Below, one piece after another: positions 9,080 through 17,943 of a DNA stretch of 64,000 nt. Below the pieces are notes generated by a model. The model made no database searches. It saw only the letters and a list, made by a program, of their open reading frames with translations, and was not told the origin of the DNA. A program made the position numbers and the translations under genes. Numbering within the stretch: the stretch's first letter is position 1; every line of letters starts with the position of its first letter. Origin of the DNA: Flavobacterium sp. MedPE-SWcel (GTDB taxonomy: Bacteria; Bacteroidota; Bacteroidia; Flavobacteriales; Flavobacteriaceae); contig MPCW01000003.1 of assembly GCA_001874325.1 (NCBI GenBank), positions 159,033 through 223,032 of the forward strand. Reading direction: 5' to 3'.

Positions 9080-9630
9080 TGAAAAAGAAGTTTTTAGGCA
9101 GTATTATACTTACCACGATTTTTGTCGTGGTTTTTTCGTCATGCGATAGTAATATTAAAGATGTACAGCGTATAAATACTGTTGCTTTTAATCCTGCGGT
9201 ACAGGCAGAAAATATTAACTTAAAATATACCGATTCGGGTAAAGTAAAAGCTATATTAGTGAGTCCACTTATGCTTGATTACTCTAATCTTCATTATAAG
9301 TTTAATGAATTTCCAGAAGGAGTACATTTAACACTGATTGATGATAGTGGTAATAATAGTTATGTAGTGGCAGATTATGCTATTAATTATGCTAATACTC
9401 ATATTATAGATTTACAGGGTAATGTAAAAATAACGTCTTATGATGGTAAGGAGCTGCAAACATCACAGTTGTATTATGATCAGAAGAACGAATGGTTTTA
9501 TACCGAAAAAAAGTTTAAATTTACAGATGGAGAGGATAGTTACCTCGAAGGTCCGGGTATAGATTTTAGTAAAGATTTTAAAATCTTTAATATGCAACGG
9601 AATAGTGGTGAAATTAGTAATGTAGAATAG
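9079..9630 (+). CDS. lptC: LptC-like LPS export lipoprotein
   Basis: LptC carries lipopolysaccharide from the LptBFG extractor in the inner membrane to the LptA bridge. The 183-residue protein has an N-terminal hydrophobic segment ending in a lipobox (VVVFSSC, Cys22). The middle and C-terminal parts form the beta-jellyroll typical of YrbK/LptC, with repeated strands (GNVKITSYDGKELQTSQLYY, then YTEKKFKFTDGEDSYLEGPG). The start codon overlaps the preceding stop (TAATG). The signal region contains an inverted repeat plus T-run (9112-9136) that could attenuate transcription. Bacteroidota LptC proteins are commonly predicted lipoproteins. Confidence 0.88.
   Translation: MKKKFLGSIILTTIFVVVFSSCDSNIKDVQRINTVAFNPAVQAENINLKYTDSGKVKAILVSPLMLDYSNLHYKFNEFPEGVHLTLIDDSGNNSYVVADYAINYANTHIIDLQGNVKITSYDGKELQTSQLYYDQKNEWFYTEKKFKFTDGEDSYLEGPGIDFSKDFKIFNMQRNSGEISNVE
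9112..9136 (+). terminator. terminator-like hairpin inside the lptC signal region
   Basis: ACCACGA and TCGTGGT form a perfect 7-bp stem with a 6-base loop directly followed by six T residues, the form of an intrinsic terminator. It lies inside lptC codons 12-20, just after the end of the TPR gene. It could reduce read-through into lptC or be incidental to coding. Confidence 0.5.
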
Positions 9631-9641
9631 AATTAATAAAA

Positions 9642-9833
9642 ATGGGTTATCTTAAATTTACAGCGTATATATATCTTGCAGCAGCAATTTTTTTCATTTA
9701 TCAAGGTGTTATGGCGCTAAATGCTGGAGAAGATAGTGTTATCATGTTCTTCTTTGCAGCAACTGCAATTTTCTTGTTTTTCTTTAGGCTGCGTAATGCT
9801 AAAAAGTTCGGGAAAAGAAAAGACGATAATTAA
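9642..9833 (+). CDS. small membrane protein of unknown function
   Basis: This is a 63-residue protein with two hydrophobic helices (about residues 4-24 and 30-47) and a basic, charged C-terminus (RLRNAKKFGKRKDDN). It is packed between lptC (11 bases upstream) and the CNNM protein (6 bases downstream), which supports it being a real gene of the operon. I do not recognise the family. Confidence 0.7.
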   Translation: MGYLKFTAYIYLAAAIFFIYQGVMALNAGEDSVIMFFFAATAIFLFFFRLRNAKKFGKRKDDN

Positions 9834-9839
9834 TACAAT

Positions 9840-11105
9840 ATGGAAATCGCGATAATCATAACATGTCTGTTCCTTTCAGCTTTTTTTTCGGGAATGGAGA
9901 TTGCTTATGTGTCGTCAAATAAAGTGTATCTGGGTGTTGAGAAACAGCAGACAACTTTAATTTCTAGAATACTCACAAAACTTACCGAAAGTCCTGTGCA
10001 ATTTATTACCGCTATGCTTGTAGGTAATAGTATTGCGCTTGTTGTTTATGGCTACCATATGGGAGCTATGGTGATAAGGTGGATTGTAATGTTAGGGTGG
10101 GATTTGCATTCGTTTTACATTGTGTTATTACAAATTGTTGTTTCGTTGTTTGTAATACTTCTTACGGCTGAGTTTTTACCAAAATTTTTCTTTCAAGTAT
10201 ATGCTAATACTTTGATTAAATTTTTTGCGCTTCCAGCTTATGTCTTTTATGTACTCTTTTATTGGGTTTCTCTTTTTGTAATTAAAATTTCAGATTTTAT
10301 CTTATTGAAAATATTACGTACAAAAGGGGATGCACGACAAGCTTATTTTACACGTGGCGAGTTAGGTAATTATATTACTGAACAAATTAATGGTGTAGAT
10401 AGCCAAGAAGAGATGGATTCTGAAATACAAATATTTCAAAATGCATTAGAGTTTTCAGATCTTAAAGCACGTGAGGTAATGACACCTCGTACTGAAATTG
10501 CAGCGGTTGAGCTTAATGATCCTGTTGAGGGGTTAAGAGATCTTTTTGTAAGTACAGGATATTCAAAGGTAATTGTATATGAAGATACGTTAGATAATAT
10601 TGTGGGTTACATACATTCTTTTGAGTTGTTTAAAAAGCCAAAAACAATAAAGGATGTAATGATTCTAGTCGATTATGTTCCTGAAACAATTTATATAAAA
10701 GAACTACTTAATATACTAACACGAAAGAGGAAAAGTATGGCAGTAGTATTGGATGAATATGGAGGAACTTCGGGTATTATAACGGTTGAAGATATTATCG
10801 AAGAGCTTTTTGGAGAGATAGAAGACGAGCATGATGCAGAAGAAAAACTAATAGAGGAACGTGTAGATGATGGAGTTTATTTGTTTTCGGCAAGGCTTGA
10901 TGTAGAGTATATAAATGAAACATATGAACTAGCACTACCAGAGTTAGATTCTTATGTAACATTGGGCGGTTTTGTAGTGCATAACACAAAAGAAATCCCT
11001 AAGACAGGCGATAAAATAAGGCTTGACGATTTTGAGGTTACCGTAGAACAAGCTTCTAATAAAAAAATAGAACTTATTAAATTACAATTGTTAAAGAATA
11101 AGTAA
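9840..11105 (+). CDS. CNNM / CBS / CorC-HlyC domain membrane protein (hemolysin family)
   Basis: A 421-residue protein with an N-terminal CNNM (DUF21) membrane domain of three to four helices (SAFFSGMEIAYVSS at the start), a CBS pair (from about residue 205, EVMTPRTEIAAVE), the conserved DEYGGTSGIITVEDIIEELF and a CorC/HlyC C-terminal domain. Relatives transport or sense divalent cations such as Mg2+, and the CBS pair usually binds nucleotides. It is not obviously GldE, since none of the usual gld neighbours is present. It is co-oriented with lptC and ppiD. Confidence 0.92.
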   Translation: MEIAIIITCLFLSAFFSGMEIAYVSSNKVYLGVEKQQTTLISRILTKLTESPVQFITAMLVGNSIALVVYGYHMGAMVIRWIVMLGWDLHSFYIVLLQIVVSLFVILLTAEFLPKFFFQVYANTLIKFFALPAYVFYVLFYWVSLFVIKISDFILLKILRTKGDARQAYFTRGELGNYITEQINGVDSQEEMDSEIQIFQNALEFSDLKAREVMTPRTEIAAVELNDPVEGLRDLFVSTGYSKVIVYEDTLDNIVGYIHSFELFKKPKTIKDVMILVDYVPETIYIKELLNILTRKRKSMAVVLDEYGGTSGIITVEDIIEELFGEIEDEHDAEEKLIEERVDDGVYLFSARLDVEYINETYELALPELDSYVTLGGFVVHNTKEIPKTGDKIRLDDFEVTVEQASNKKIELIKLQLLKNK

Positions 11106-11195
11106 AAACTTTTGAAAATATAACTTTACCTCTTTTATTATTAAAGAGATAATTGTATTTTCGCCCACTAATATGAAATATAATAAACAATAAAA

Positions 11196-13310
11196 ATGGC
11201 AGTTTTATCAAAAATTAGACAGCGTTCGCTACTTCTGATACTTGTTATCGGTTTCTGTTTGCTTGCTTTTATAGTAGGAGATATTATAAATAGTGGAGGG
11301 TTCGGAGTAACCAATAATATAGGAAGTGTTAATGGTAAAGATATTCCTGTTCGTGAGTTTCTTCAAAAAGTTAGCAATATTCAAAGCAGACAGCAAGGTG
11401 TTAGCCCAACACAGGCAGCTAACTCAGTTTGGAATCAAGAAGTAGAAAATGCTCTTTATGCAGAAAGATTTGAACAAGCTGGTATTCGTGTAGGTAAAGA
11501 TCATGTTTACAATATGTATGCTCAAGATCCTTCGGTTGCACAAAACCCACAGTTTAAAAATGCAGTAGGTGAGTTTGATCCAGCAAAATTCAATGAGTTT
11601 CTTGTGAATATGAAGAATACTAACGAGGATCAATGGAGAAACGTTGAGAGCAATATGCCGCTTGTAGAAAATGCAGCTAAAAAGCAACTTTACATTACAA
11701 TGGTGAAAGCTGGTTTAGTTACTACAACTTTTGATGGAGCAGCAAAATATAACTTAGAGAACGATAAAGCTTCTTTTGATTATGTATATGTTCCTTACAG
11801 TACAATCAATGATGAAGAAGTTACTGTTTCTGATCAAGAAATGATCGCTTTCATGAAGAATGATGAAGAGAAGTATAAAGCTGATGCAAGTCGTGATTTA
11901 GAATATGTTCTTATCGAAAATAAAGCTTCTGCAAAAGATGAGGCTGATATTAGAGAAGAAATCAATAGCTTACTTTTACCAAGAGTAGTATATAACGAGA
12001 CAACAAAGTCTAATGATACTATTGCAGGTTTTAGAGGTGATGTAGAAAATATCAAAGAATTTGTAAATGCTAATTCGGATATTCCTTATGATACTACTTA
12101 TGTAGCTAAAAGTAACTTGCCATTAGAATTTGCAGAGCAAATATTTAATCTAGAAGATAGTGCTGTATTTGGTCCTTATCTAGATGGTGGATACCAGAAG
12201 TTAACTAAAATGATAGCGAGAAAGCCAGGTTCTACTGCTAAGGTGAGCCATATCCTTGTTACTTTTGAAGGAACTAAAGCGCCAAAGCCTTCAGAAATGA
12301 CTAAAGAGGAAGCAAAAGCAAAAGCTGATGATATCCTTAAGAAAGTAAAAGCTAATCCAGATTCATTCGCTCAACTTGCAAAAGAAAACAGTGAAGATCC
12401 AGGATCTAAAGATAAAGGCGGTATTTATGATAACGTATCTAAGGGGCAAATGGTTCCTGAGTTTGATGCATTCCTTTTTGATAATAAAATTGGAGAAGTT
12501 GGTGTAGTTGAAACAGATTTCGGATACCACGTTATAAAAGTACTTGATAAGTATGATGCTGTACAGCTTGCTACTGTAGCTAAGAAAATACAACCATCTG
12601 AAGCAACAAGTGACGATGTGTTTACTAAAGCAACTAAGTTAGAAATGGATGCATCAGATACTGATACTCCATTTGAAGAGCTTGCTAAAGCAATAAATGC
12701 TGAGGTAAAAGCAGTTAACAAACTAGGTGTTAATGATGAGAATATTCAAGGTATAGGTGCACAAAGAGGTATTGTACGTTGGGCATTCAATAAAGATACT
12801 AAAGAAGGAGATGTTAAGAAATTTGATATTTCTCAAGGTCACTTAATTGTAAGAGTTAAGAGCGTGAATGAAGAAGGTCTTTTATCAATAGAAGAAGCTA
12901 AAACAAAAGTTTTACCAATTCTTATGAATGAAAAGAAGGCAGCTTTAATAATGAAGGACAAAATGGAAGGTGCTACTGTAGAAGAAGTATCTAAGAATAC
13001 AGGGTCTAGTATTGGTAAAGCTAAAGACATAGTACTTGCTCGTCCAGCTATTACAGGTGTTGGTTCAGAGCCAAAAGTAGTAGGTGTTGCTTTTGCTTTA
13101 GAAGACGGAAAAGATTCAGGTCTTATAGAAGGGAAAACAGGAGTATTTATGGTAAAAAGAACTTCTTTTACTAAGGCTACTGAATTACCAAACTATAATG
13201 GTGTAATAAGTGGTATGAAGACTAAAGCTAGAAATAGTGTACAGTCTAGATTAACAAATGCACTTAAAGATCAAGCTGAAATTGAAGATAACAGAGCTGA
13301 GTTTAACTAA
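11196..13310 (+). CDS. PpiD-like membrane-anchored peptidyl-prolyl isomerase
   Basis: This is a periplasmic folding factor of 704 residues. It has a short cytosolic start, one membrane anchor (about residues 11-29, LLLILVIGFCLLAFIVGDII), a SurA_N-like chaperone region, and one parvulin domain (about 349-451) with KVSHILVTFEG, SEDPGSKDKGGIY, VPEFDAFLF and TDFGYHVIKVLDK. The architecture matches PpiD. It probably helps outer-membrane and secreted proteins leaving the Sec translocon to fold. A strong bidirectional terminator follows. Confidence 0.93.
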   Translation: MAVLSKIRQRSLLLILVIGFCLLAFIVGDIINSGGFGVTNNIGSVNGKDIPVREFLQKVSNIQSRQQGVSPTQAANSVWNQEVENALYAERFEQAGIRVGKDHVYNMYAQDPSVAQNPQFKNAVGEFDPAKFNEFLVNMKNTNEDQWRNVESNMPLVENAAKKQLYITMVKAGLVTTTFDGAAKYNLENDKASFDYVYVPYSTINDEEVTVSDQEMIAFMKNDEEKYKADASRDLEYVLIENKASAKDEADIREEINSLLLPRVVYNETTKSNDTIAGFRGDVENIKEFVNANSDIPYDTTYVAKSNLPLEFAEQIFNLEDSAVFGPYLDGGYQKLTKMIARKPGSTAKVSHILVTFEGTKAPKPSEMTKEEAKAKADDILKKVKANPDSFAQLAKENSEDPGSKDKGGIYDNVSKGQMVPEFDAFLFDNKIGEVGVVETDFGYHVIKVLDKYDAVQLATVAKKIQPSEATSDDVFTKATKLEMDASDTDTPFEELAKAINAEVKAVNKLGVNDENIQGIGAQRGIVRWAFNKDTKEGDVKKFDISQGHLIVRVKSVNEEGLLSIEEAKTKVLPILMNEKKAALIMKDKMEGATVEEVSKNTGSSIGKAKDIVLARPAITGVGSEPKVVGVAFALEDGKDSGLIEGKTGVFMVKRTSFTKATELPNYNGVISGMKTKARNSVQSRLTNALKDQAEIEDNRAEFN

Positions 13311-13332
13311 GAACTTAGTACTATTATAAAAT

Positions 13333-13360
13333 AAAAAATCCCGCATTTGCGGGATTTTTT
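13333..13360. terminator. bidirectional Rho-independent terminator
   Basis: The stem AAAAAATCCCGC/GCGGGATTTTTT with a 4-base ATTT loop sits between the convergent ppiD-like gene and the GHMP kinase gene. Confidence 0.92.
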
Positions 13361-13363
13361 ATT

Positions 13364-14275
13364 TTATAATATCATGTCTTTGTATGGTATAATGGTAGTA
13401 TAGCCTTTGTCTTTAAAATATGTTATAGGGTTGTCCTTAGCGATAGCTAAGATAAAATCGCCACCCCAAGCGCCAAGGCTTTTTAATATGCCATTAAAAT
13501 CAGAGAAACGAACCTCTTTTACTGTTTCAGTGTTTAAGATCGGGCTCATTACTGTTTCATGTTTTTCTAATAGCAAGGCGAATTCATTTACTGTTTCTGA
13601 AGTTAGCAATGTTTCTGTTGTAGTGTTTATAAAAGCAACTGTATTGCTAATATCACTTTTATTTTCACGATAAGATATGATTGCTGATCGGCTATTTTGT
13701 TTCTGATTTAGGTATACAAAATATAATTTATCTGTAAAATCAGGTATAAAGCTTACAGGTGTGACAACAGGTTTGTTATTGACTATTTGGTATATTATTG
13801 GAGTGTTATGTTGTGCGCAAGCGATGTCATAGCCACTCCCGCCAAAGCTTTTCCATAATAGTTGATAGGCGTCAATGGAGAACCATTGCGCAATGTTGTT
13901 AATTAGGGTAGAAGATGTGCCTAGCCCCCAATGCTTAGGGAAAGTTAGCTCGGTTGTAATAGTAAAACCGTTAGAGTTTTTTAGAATACTAGGGTTCCCT
14001 GTGTGTGCCTCATGTAGTATGGTAATGAGTGTTTGTGTAACGCTATTATCGCTAGTGATAATATTGTTTACAATATCACTGATAGCAATTTCATTCTCAT
14101 ACCAAATGCTATTGTCGGCATCTAGACTTTTCCACTTTATTGTTTTACTATCGCTAGGAGTTATGTGTAAATATTGCCCGTATTTTGTGGGTAATGCAAG
14201 AGCTTTAGCGCCATCTAATACTGTGTACTCGCCAGTTAGTAATAGTTTTCCGTTACTGTAAAAAGTCTTTTTCAA
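13364..14275 (-). CDS. GYDIA-type GHMP kinase, probable mevalonate-pathway kinase
   Basis: A 303-residue GHMP-superfamily kinase. Visible motifs are the N-terminal FYSNGKLLLTGEYTVLDGAKAL, the ATP-binding loop PKHWGLGTSS (113-122), the family hallmark GSGYDIA (147-152) and the C-terminal SLGAWGGDFILAIA. Kinases of this group act on mevalonate or phosphomevalonate. Location immediately after HMG-CoA reductase supports a role in isoprenoid precursor synthesis, and phosphomevalonate kinase is the more likely assignment (inference). The start is TTG at 14275, directly abutting the HMGR stop, so translation is coupled. Confidence 0.85.
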   Translation of the reverse strand: MKKTFYSNGKLLLTGEYTVLDGAKALALPTKYGQYLHITPSDSKTIKWKSLDADNSIWYENEIAISDIVNNIITSDNSVTQTLITILHEAHTGNPSILKNSNGFTITTELTFPKHWGLGTSSTLINNIAQWFSIDAYQLLWKSFGGSGYDIACAQHNTPIIYQIVNNKPVVTPVSFIPDFTDKLYFVYLNQKQNSRSAIISYRENKSDISNTVAFINTTTETLLTSETVNEFALLLEKHETVMSPILNTETVKEVRFSDFNGILKSLGAWGGDFILAIAKDNPITYFKDKGYTTIIPYKDMIL

Positions 14276-15604
14276 TTATTGAAGTGTTACTTTTCTTAGT
14301 TCTGTTATAAAGTCAGCGGCAGCAGAGTAGCTTACGGCATTTTTTTCAAAATGTTTAACAGCTTCTAGTTTTTCGCTTTCAGTTGTATTTAGTTGGTTCA
14401 ATATATTCATTAGGTGCATTTTCATGTGCCCTTGTTGTATTCCTGTTGTTGTTAGTGAGCGTAGTGCTGCAAAGTTTTGTGCTAGCCCAGCTACAGCTAC
14501 TACTTGCATTAATTCTTTAGCAGAAGGCTTGCCAAGCATTTCTAGCGATAGTTTTACTAGTGGGTGTAAAGACGTAAGCCCCCCTACAGTACCTAATGCT
14601 AGTGGAACGTCTATCCAAAATCTGAAAATACCGTTTTCGACAGTAGCATGCGATAGGCTAGAGTATTTACCATCTTTAGACGCATAGGCATGTATGCCTG
14701 CCTCTACGGCTCTAAAATCGTTACCAGTGGCTACCACAACAGCATCAATACCATTCATGATGCCTTTGTTGTGTGTAACGGCTCTAAAAGGTTCTACTTC
14801 TGCAATTTTTACAGCAGTTATAAATTTTTCTGCAAACTCCTCAGGAGCGATATTTTTATCTTCATTTAAGTCTGCTACAGGGCAAGATACTTCGGCACGA
14901 ACCACGCAATTTGGTACGTAGTTAGAAAGTATGCTCATTACAACCTGTAAGCCTTTTTCTTCTTCAGTAAAATCTTGATTTTTCTGTGCTTCGTTTTTAA
15001 GTATTTTGGCAAATTGTTCTAAACATGAATTTACAAAATTAGCCCCCATACTATCTACAGTTTCAAAAGTAACATGTAGTTGATAGTAGTTTGGTAAAAG
15101 ATCTGTTTTATCGCGTAGTTCGATGTCTAATATTCCTCCGCCACGCTTTTGCATGTTAGCTGTTAAACTGTTGGTTTCTGAGAAGAATAGTGGCTTTATA
15201 GTCGTAAAAAACGAGTTTAATTTTGATATATCACCTTTGTATATAAAGTGTACTTGCCCGATTTTTTCGGTATTTAATACCGTAGCTTTAAAACCGCCTC
15301 GTGTAGCCCAAAACTTAGCTGATTTAGAGGCTGCTGCTACTACAGAGCTTTCTTCGATAGCCATTGGTATCGTGTGAATTTCGTTGTTTATTGTGAAATT
15401 TGGAGCGACTCCTAACGGTAAGTAGAAGTTAGTTATAGTATTTTCGATGAATTCATCATGCAACTTTTGTAATTTAGGATCATTATTCCAGTATTTTCTT
15501 ATTAAAGTTGTTGCCTCTTCAGGATTAGAAAAATATTCCTTAGCAATCCATGCTATTTTTTGATCTTTACTCAGTTTAGAAAACCCAGCTATTGCTTTAC
15601 TCAT
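14276..15604 (-). CDS. hydroxymethylglutaryl-CoA reductase, class II
   Basis: The enzyme interconverts HMG-CoA and mevalonate and here feeds isoprenoid synthesis. The 442-residue length fits class II bacterial enzymes rather than the longer class I. Motifs in order: MAIEESSVVAAASKSAKFW, the DSMGANFVNSCLEQF substrate loop, TGNDFRAVEAGIHAYA, VGGLTSLHPLVKLSLEML and GIQQGHMKMH, whose His393 is the catalytic acid. Annotation pipelines often call this class degradative, but pairing with a GHMP kinase argues for a biosynthetic role. A -7 box TACCTTTG (15634-15641) lies upstream without a clear -33 box. Confidence 0.95.
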   Translation of the reverse strand: MSKAIAGFSKLSKDQKIAWIAKEYFSNPEEATTLIRKYWNNDPKLQKLHDEFIENTITNFYLPLGVAPNFTINNEIHTIPMAIEESSVVAAASKSAKFWATRGGFKATVLNTEKIGQVHFIYKGDISKLNSFFTTIKPLFFSETNSLTANMQKRGGGILDIELRDKTDLLPNYYQLHVTFETVDSMGANFVNSCLEQFAKILKNEAQKNQDFTEEEKGLQVVMSILSNYVPNCVVRAEVSCPVADLNEDKNIAPEEFAEKFITAVKIAEVEPFRAVTHNKGIMNGIDAVVVATGNDFRAVEAGIHAYASKDGKYSSLSHATVENGIFRFWIDVPLALGTVGGLTSLHPLVKLSLEMLGKPSAKELMQVVAVAGLAQNFAALRSLTTTGIQQGHMKMHLMNILNQLNTTESEKLEAVKHFEKNAVSYSAAADFITELRKVTLQ

Positions 15605-15768
15605 TTCAAGTTACTTAAAATACTAATTGGTGCCAAAGGTAAGGTATAGCAGTTGTATTTACTAAATTATTACAATAGGGGATTAACATGAATATTGCAT
15701 TTAACAAAAAAAAGGCTGTATAATTCATAAATTTTCACTAAAATTGGGAGTTTTTTACCATCTACAAA

Positions 15769-17940
15769 ATGAATCATATTAAAAGAGCATTATTTTTATT
15801 TTTATTGGCAACGTTGCCAGTAATTGCACAGCAAGATATAACGTTAGAGCAAATTTGGAGTGGCGCTTTCCGTACACAGGGTATGGATGAGCTTAATGCC
15901 ATGAAAAATACAAATCAGTACACAATACTCAATGTCAATTGGAGTACAAGAACTGCACAGATAGATTTGTATGATTTTGCTACACTAAAAAAAGTAAGTA
16001 CTCTAATAGACTCTAAAGATCACTCGGCACTAAAAGGTATAGATAGTTATACTTTTAGTCCAGATGAAAAGAAGATATTAATAGCTACTAATTCAGCATA
16101 TATATTCCGTCATTCTTTTACGGCAGACTATTTTATTTATGATATTGCTACTAAAACGTTATCTAAAGTTGGAGACTCTAAGATACAAGAACCAACTTTT
16201 TCTGCTGATAACTCTAAAATAGCATACGGATATGAAAATAACTTGTATGTGTATAATGTAGCCACTAAAAAAACAACTCAAATTACTAACGATGGTAAAA
16301 AGAATGCTATAATAAATGGTATTACTGACTGGGTTTACGAAGAAGAATTTGCTTTTGTAAGAGCTTACGATTGGAATGCTACAGGTGATAAAATAGCATA
16401 TATTCGTTTTGATGAAACCGAAGTGCCAGAGTTTACTATGGATGTTTATAATAAAGGGTTGTATCCACAACCTTATACTTTTAAATATCCAAAGGCAGGA
16501 GAGAAAAACTCAAAAGTATCTTTACATGTTTATGATGTAAATAAGAACGCTACTAAAAAAGTTAATCTGAATAACTTTAACGCTTACTATATTCCACGTA
16601 TAAAATGGACTAATGAAGCACAAATGCTAAGTGTTCAGTTGATGAATAGACATCAAAATAACCTTGACCTTGTTTTTGTAGATGCTAATAGTGGTACTGC
16701 TACAGGAATACTTAACGAAAAAGATAAAGCATATGTTGATGTTACTGATAATCTTACTTTTCTTGCTGATAACAGCTTTATCTGGACTAGTGAGAAAGAT
16801 GGTTATAACCACATTTACCATTATGGGAAAACTGGGAAGTTAATAAAGCAAGTTACTAAAGGAGCTTGGGAAGTAACAGCTTATTATGGTTTTGATAAAA
16901 AAACAAAAAACATTTTTTATCAATCAGTAGAGAATGGTTCTATTAATCGTGATGTGTACCGTATAAATATTAAAGGTAAAAAGAAAACACGTTTAACACC
17001 ACAAACAGGTACAAACGATGCTACTTTTAGCCCTAAGTTTGATTATTTTATTAATTCTTTTTCTAACACTACAACACCTACTCAGTATACTTTACATAAA
17101 GCAAAAGATGGTAAGCTAGTAAAAGAAATACTAGATAATAATGCTTTAGCAGAAGGATTAAAACCATATGATTTGCCTACAAAAGAATTTACGGTAATAA
17201 CTACACCAAAAGGTCATAAGTTAAACACTTGGATGATAAAACCAGCAGATTTTGATCCTAACAAAAAGTATCCGGTATTTATGTACCAGTATAGTGGACC
17301 AGGATCGCAACAAGTAGCAAATCAATGGAACAGTTATAATGACTATTGGTTTATGATGCTAGCACAACAAGGTTATATCGTAGCTTGTGTAGATGGTCGT
17401 GGTACTGGTTTTAAAGGAGCTGAATTTAAAAAAGTTACTTATAAAGAATTAGGTAAATATGAAGTAGAAGATCAAATAGATGCTGCAAAAGTAATTGGGC
17501 AGTATAATTATGTTGATGCTTCTCGTATAGGAATATTTGGTTGGAGTTATGGAGGCTTTATGTCATCTAACTGTATCTTGAAAGGTAATGATGTGTTTAA
17601 AATGGCTATTGCAGTTGCACCAGTAACAACATGGCGTTTTTATGATACAGTATATACAGAGCGTTATATGCAAACACCTCAAGAAAATGCTTCAGGTTAT
17701 GATGAGAACTCGCCTATAAACCACGTAAATAAATTAAAAGGATCGTATTTATTAATACACGGTACTGCTGATGATAATGTACATGTACAAAATACCATGC
17801 TAATGGTAGAAGCATTAGTACAGGCAAATAAACAATTTGATTGGGCTATTTATCCAGATAAAAATCATGGGATATATGGCGGAGCTACACGATTACAACT
17901 TTATACTAAGATGGCTAACTTCATAAAAGAGAAATTATAA
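15769..17940 (+). CDS. dipeptidyl peptidase IV, S9 family serine peptidase
   Basis: A periplasmic exopeptidase that releases X-Pro or X-Ala dipeptides from peptide N-termini. The 723-residue protein has a signal peptide (cleavage near VIAQ, residue 21), a beta-propeller covering roughly residues 50-430, and a C-terminal alpha/beta-hydrolase domain. The triad is clear: Ser593 in GWSYGG, Asp668 in HGTADDNVH and His700 in PDKNHGIYGG. The DWVYEEEF motif (Glu191-193) that holds the substrate amino terminus in DPP IV is also present. The gene ends 3 bases before a POT peptide transporter, a direct link between dipeptide release and uptake. Confidence 0.95.
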   Translation: MNHIKRALFLFLLATLPVIAQQDITLEQIWSGAFRTQGMDELNAMKNTNQYTILNVNWSTRTAQIDLYDFATLKKVSTLIDSKDHSALKGIDSYTFSPDEKKILIATNSAYIFRHSFTADYFIYDIATKTLSKVGDSKIQEPTFSADNSKIAYGYENNLYVYNVATKKTTQITNDGKKNAIINGITDWVYEEEFAFVRAYDWNATGDKIAYIRFDETEVPEFTMDVYNKGLYPQPYTFKYPKAGEKNSKVSLHVYDVNKNATKKVNLNNFNAYYIPRIKWTNEAQMLSVQLMNRHQNNLDLVFVDANSGTATGILNEKDKAYVDVTDNLTFLADNSFIWTSEKDGYNHIYHYGKTGKLIKQVTKGAWEVTAYYGFDKKTKNIFYQSVENGSINRDVYRINIKGKKKTRLTPQTGTNDATFSPKFDYFINSFSNTTTPTQYTLHKAKDGKLVKEILDNNALAEGLKPYDLPTKEFTVITTPKGHKLNTWMIKPADFDPNKKYPVFMYQYSGPGSQQVANQWNSYNDYWFMMLAQQGYIVACVDGRGTGFKGAEFKKVTYKELGKYEVEDQIDAAKVIGQYNYVDASRIGIFGWSYGGFMSSNCILKGNDVFKMAIAVAPVTTWRFYDTVYTERYMQTPQENASGYDENSPINHVNKLKGSYLLIHGTADDNVHVQNTMLMVEALVQANKQFDWAIYPDKNHGIYGGATRLQLYTKMANFIKEKL

Positions 17941-17943
17941 TAT

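Noticed and set aside
9840..11105. GldE gliding protein
   Set aside because: The CNNM/CBS/CorC domains match, but none of the usual gliding-gene neighbours is present and the context is LPS export and protein folding.
13407..13673. Plus-strand frames over the GHMP kinase and HMG-CoA reductase genes
   Set aside because: They are shadows of the minus-strand genes, whose family motifs are unambiguous.
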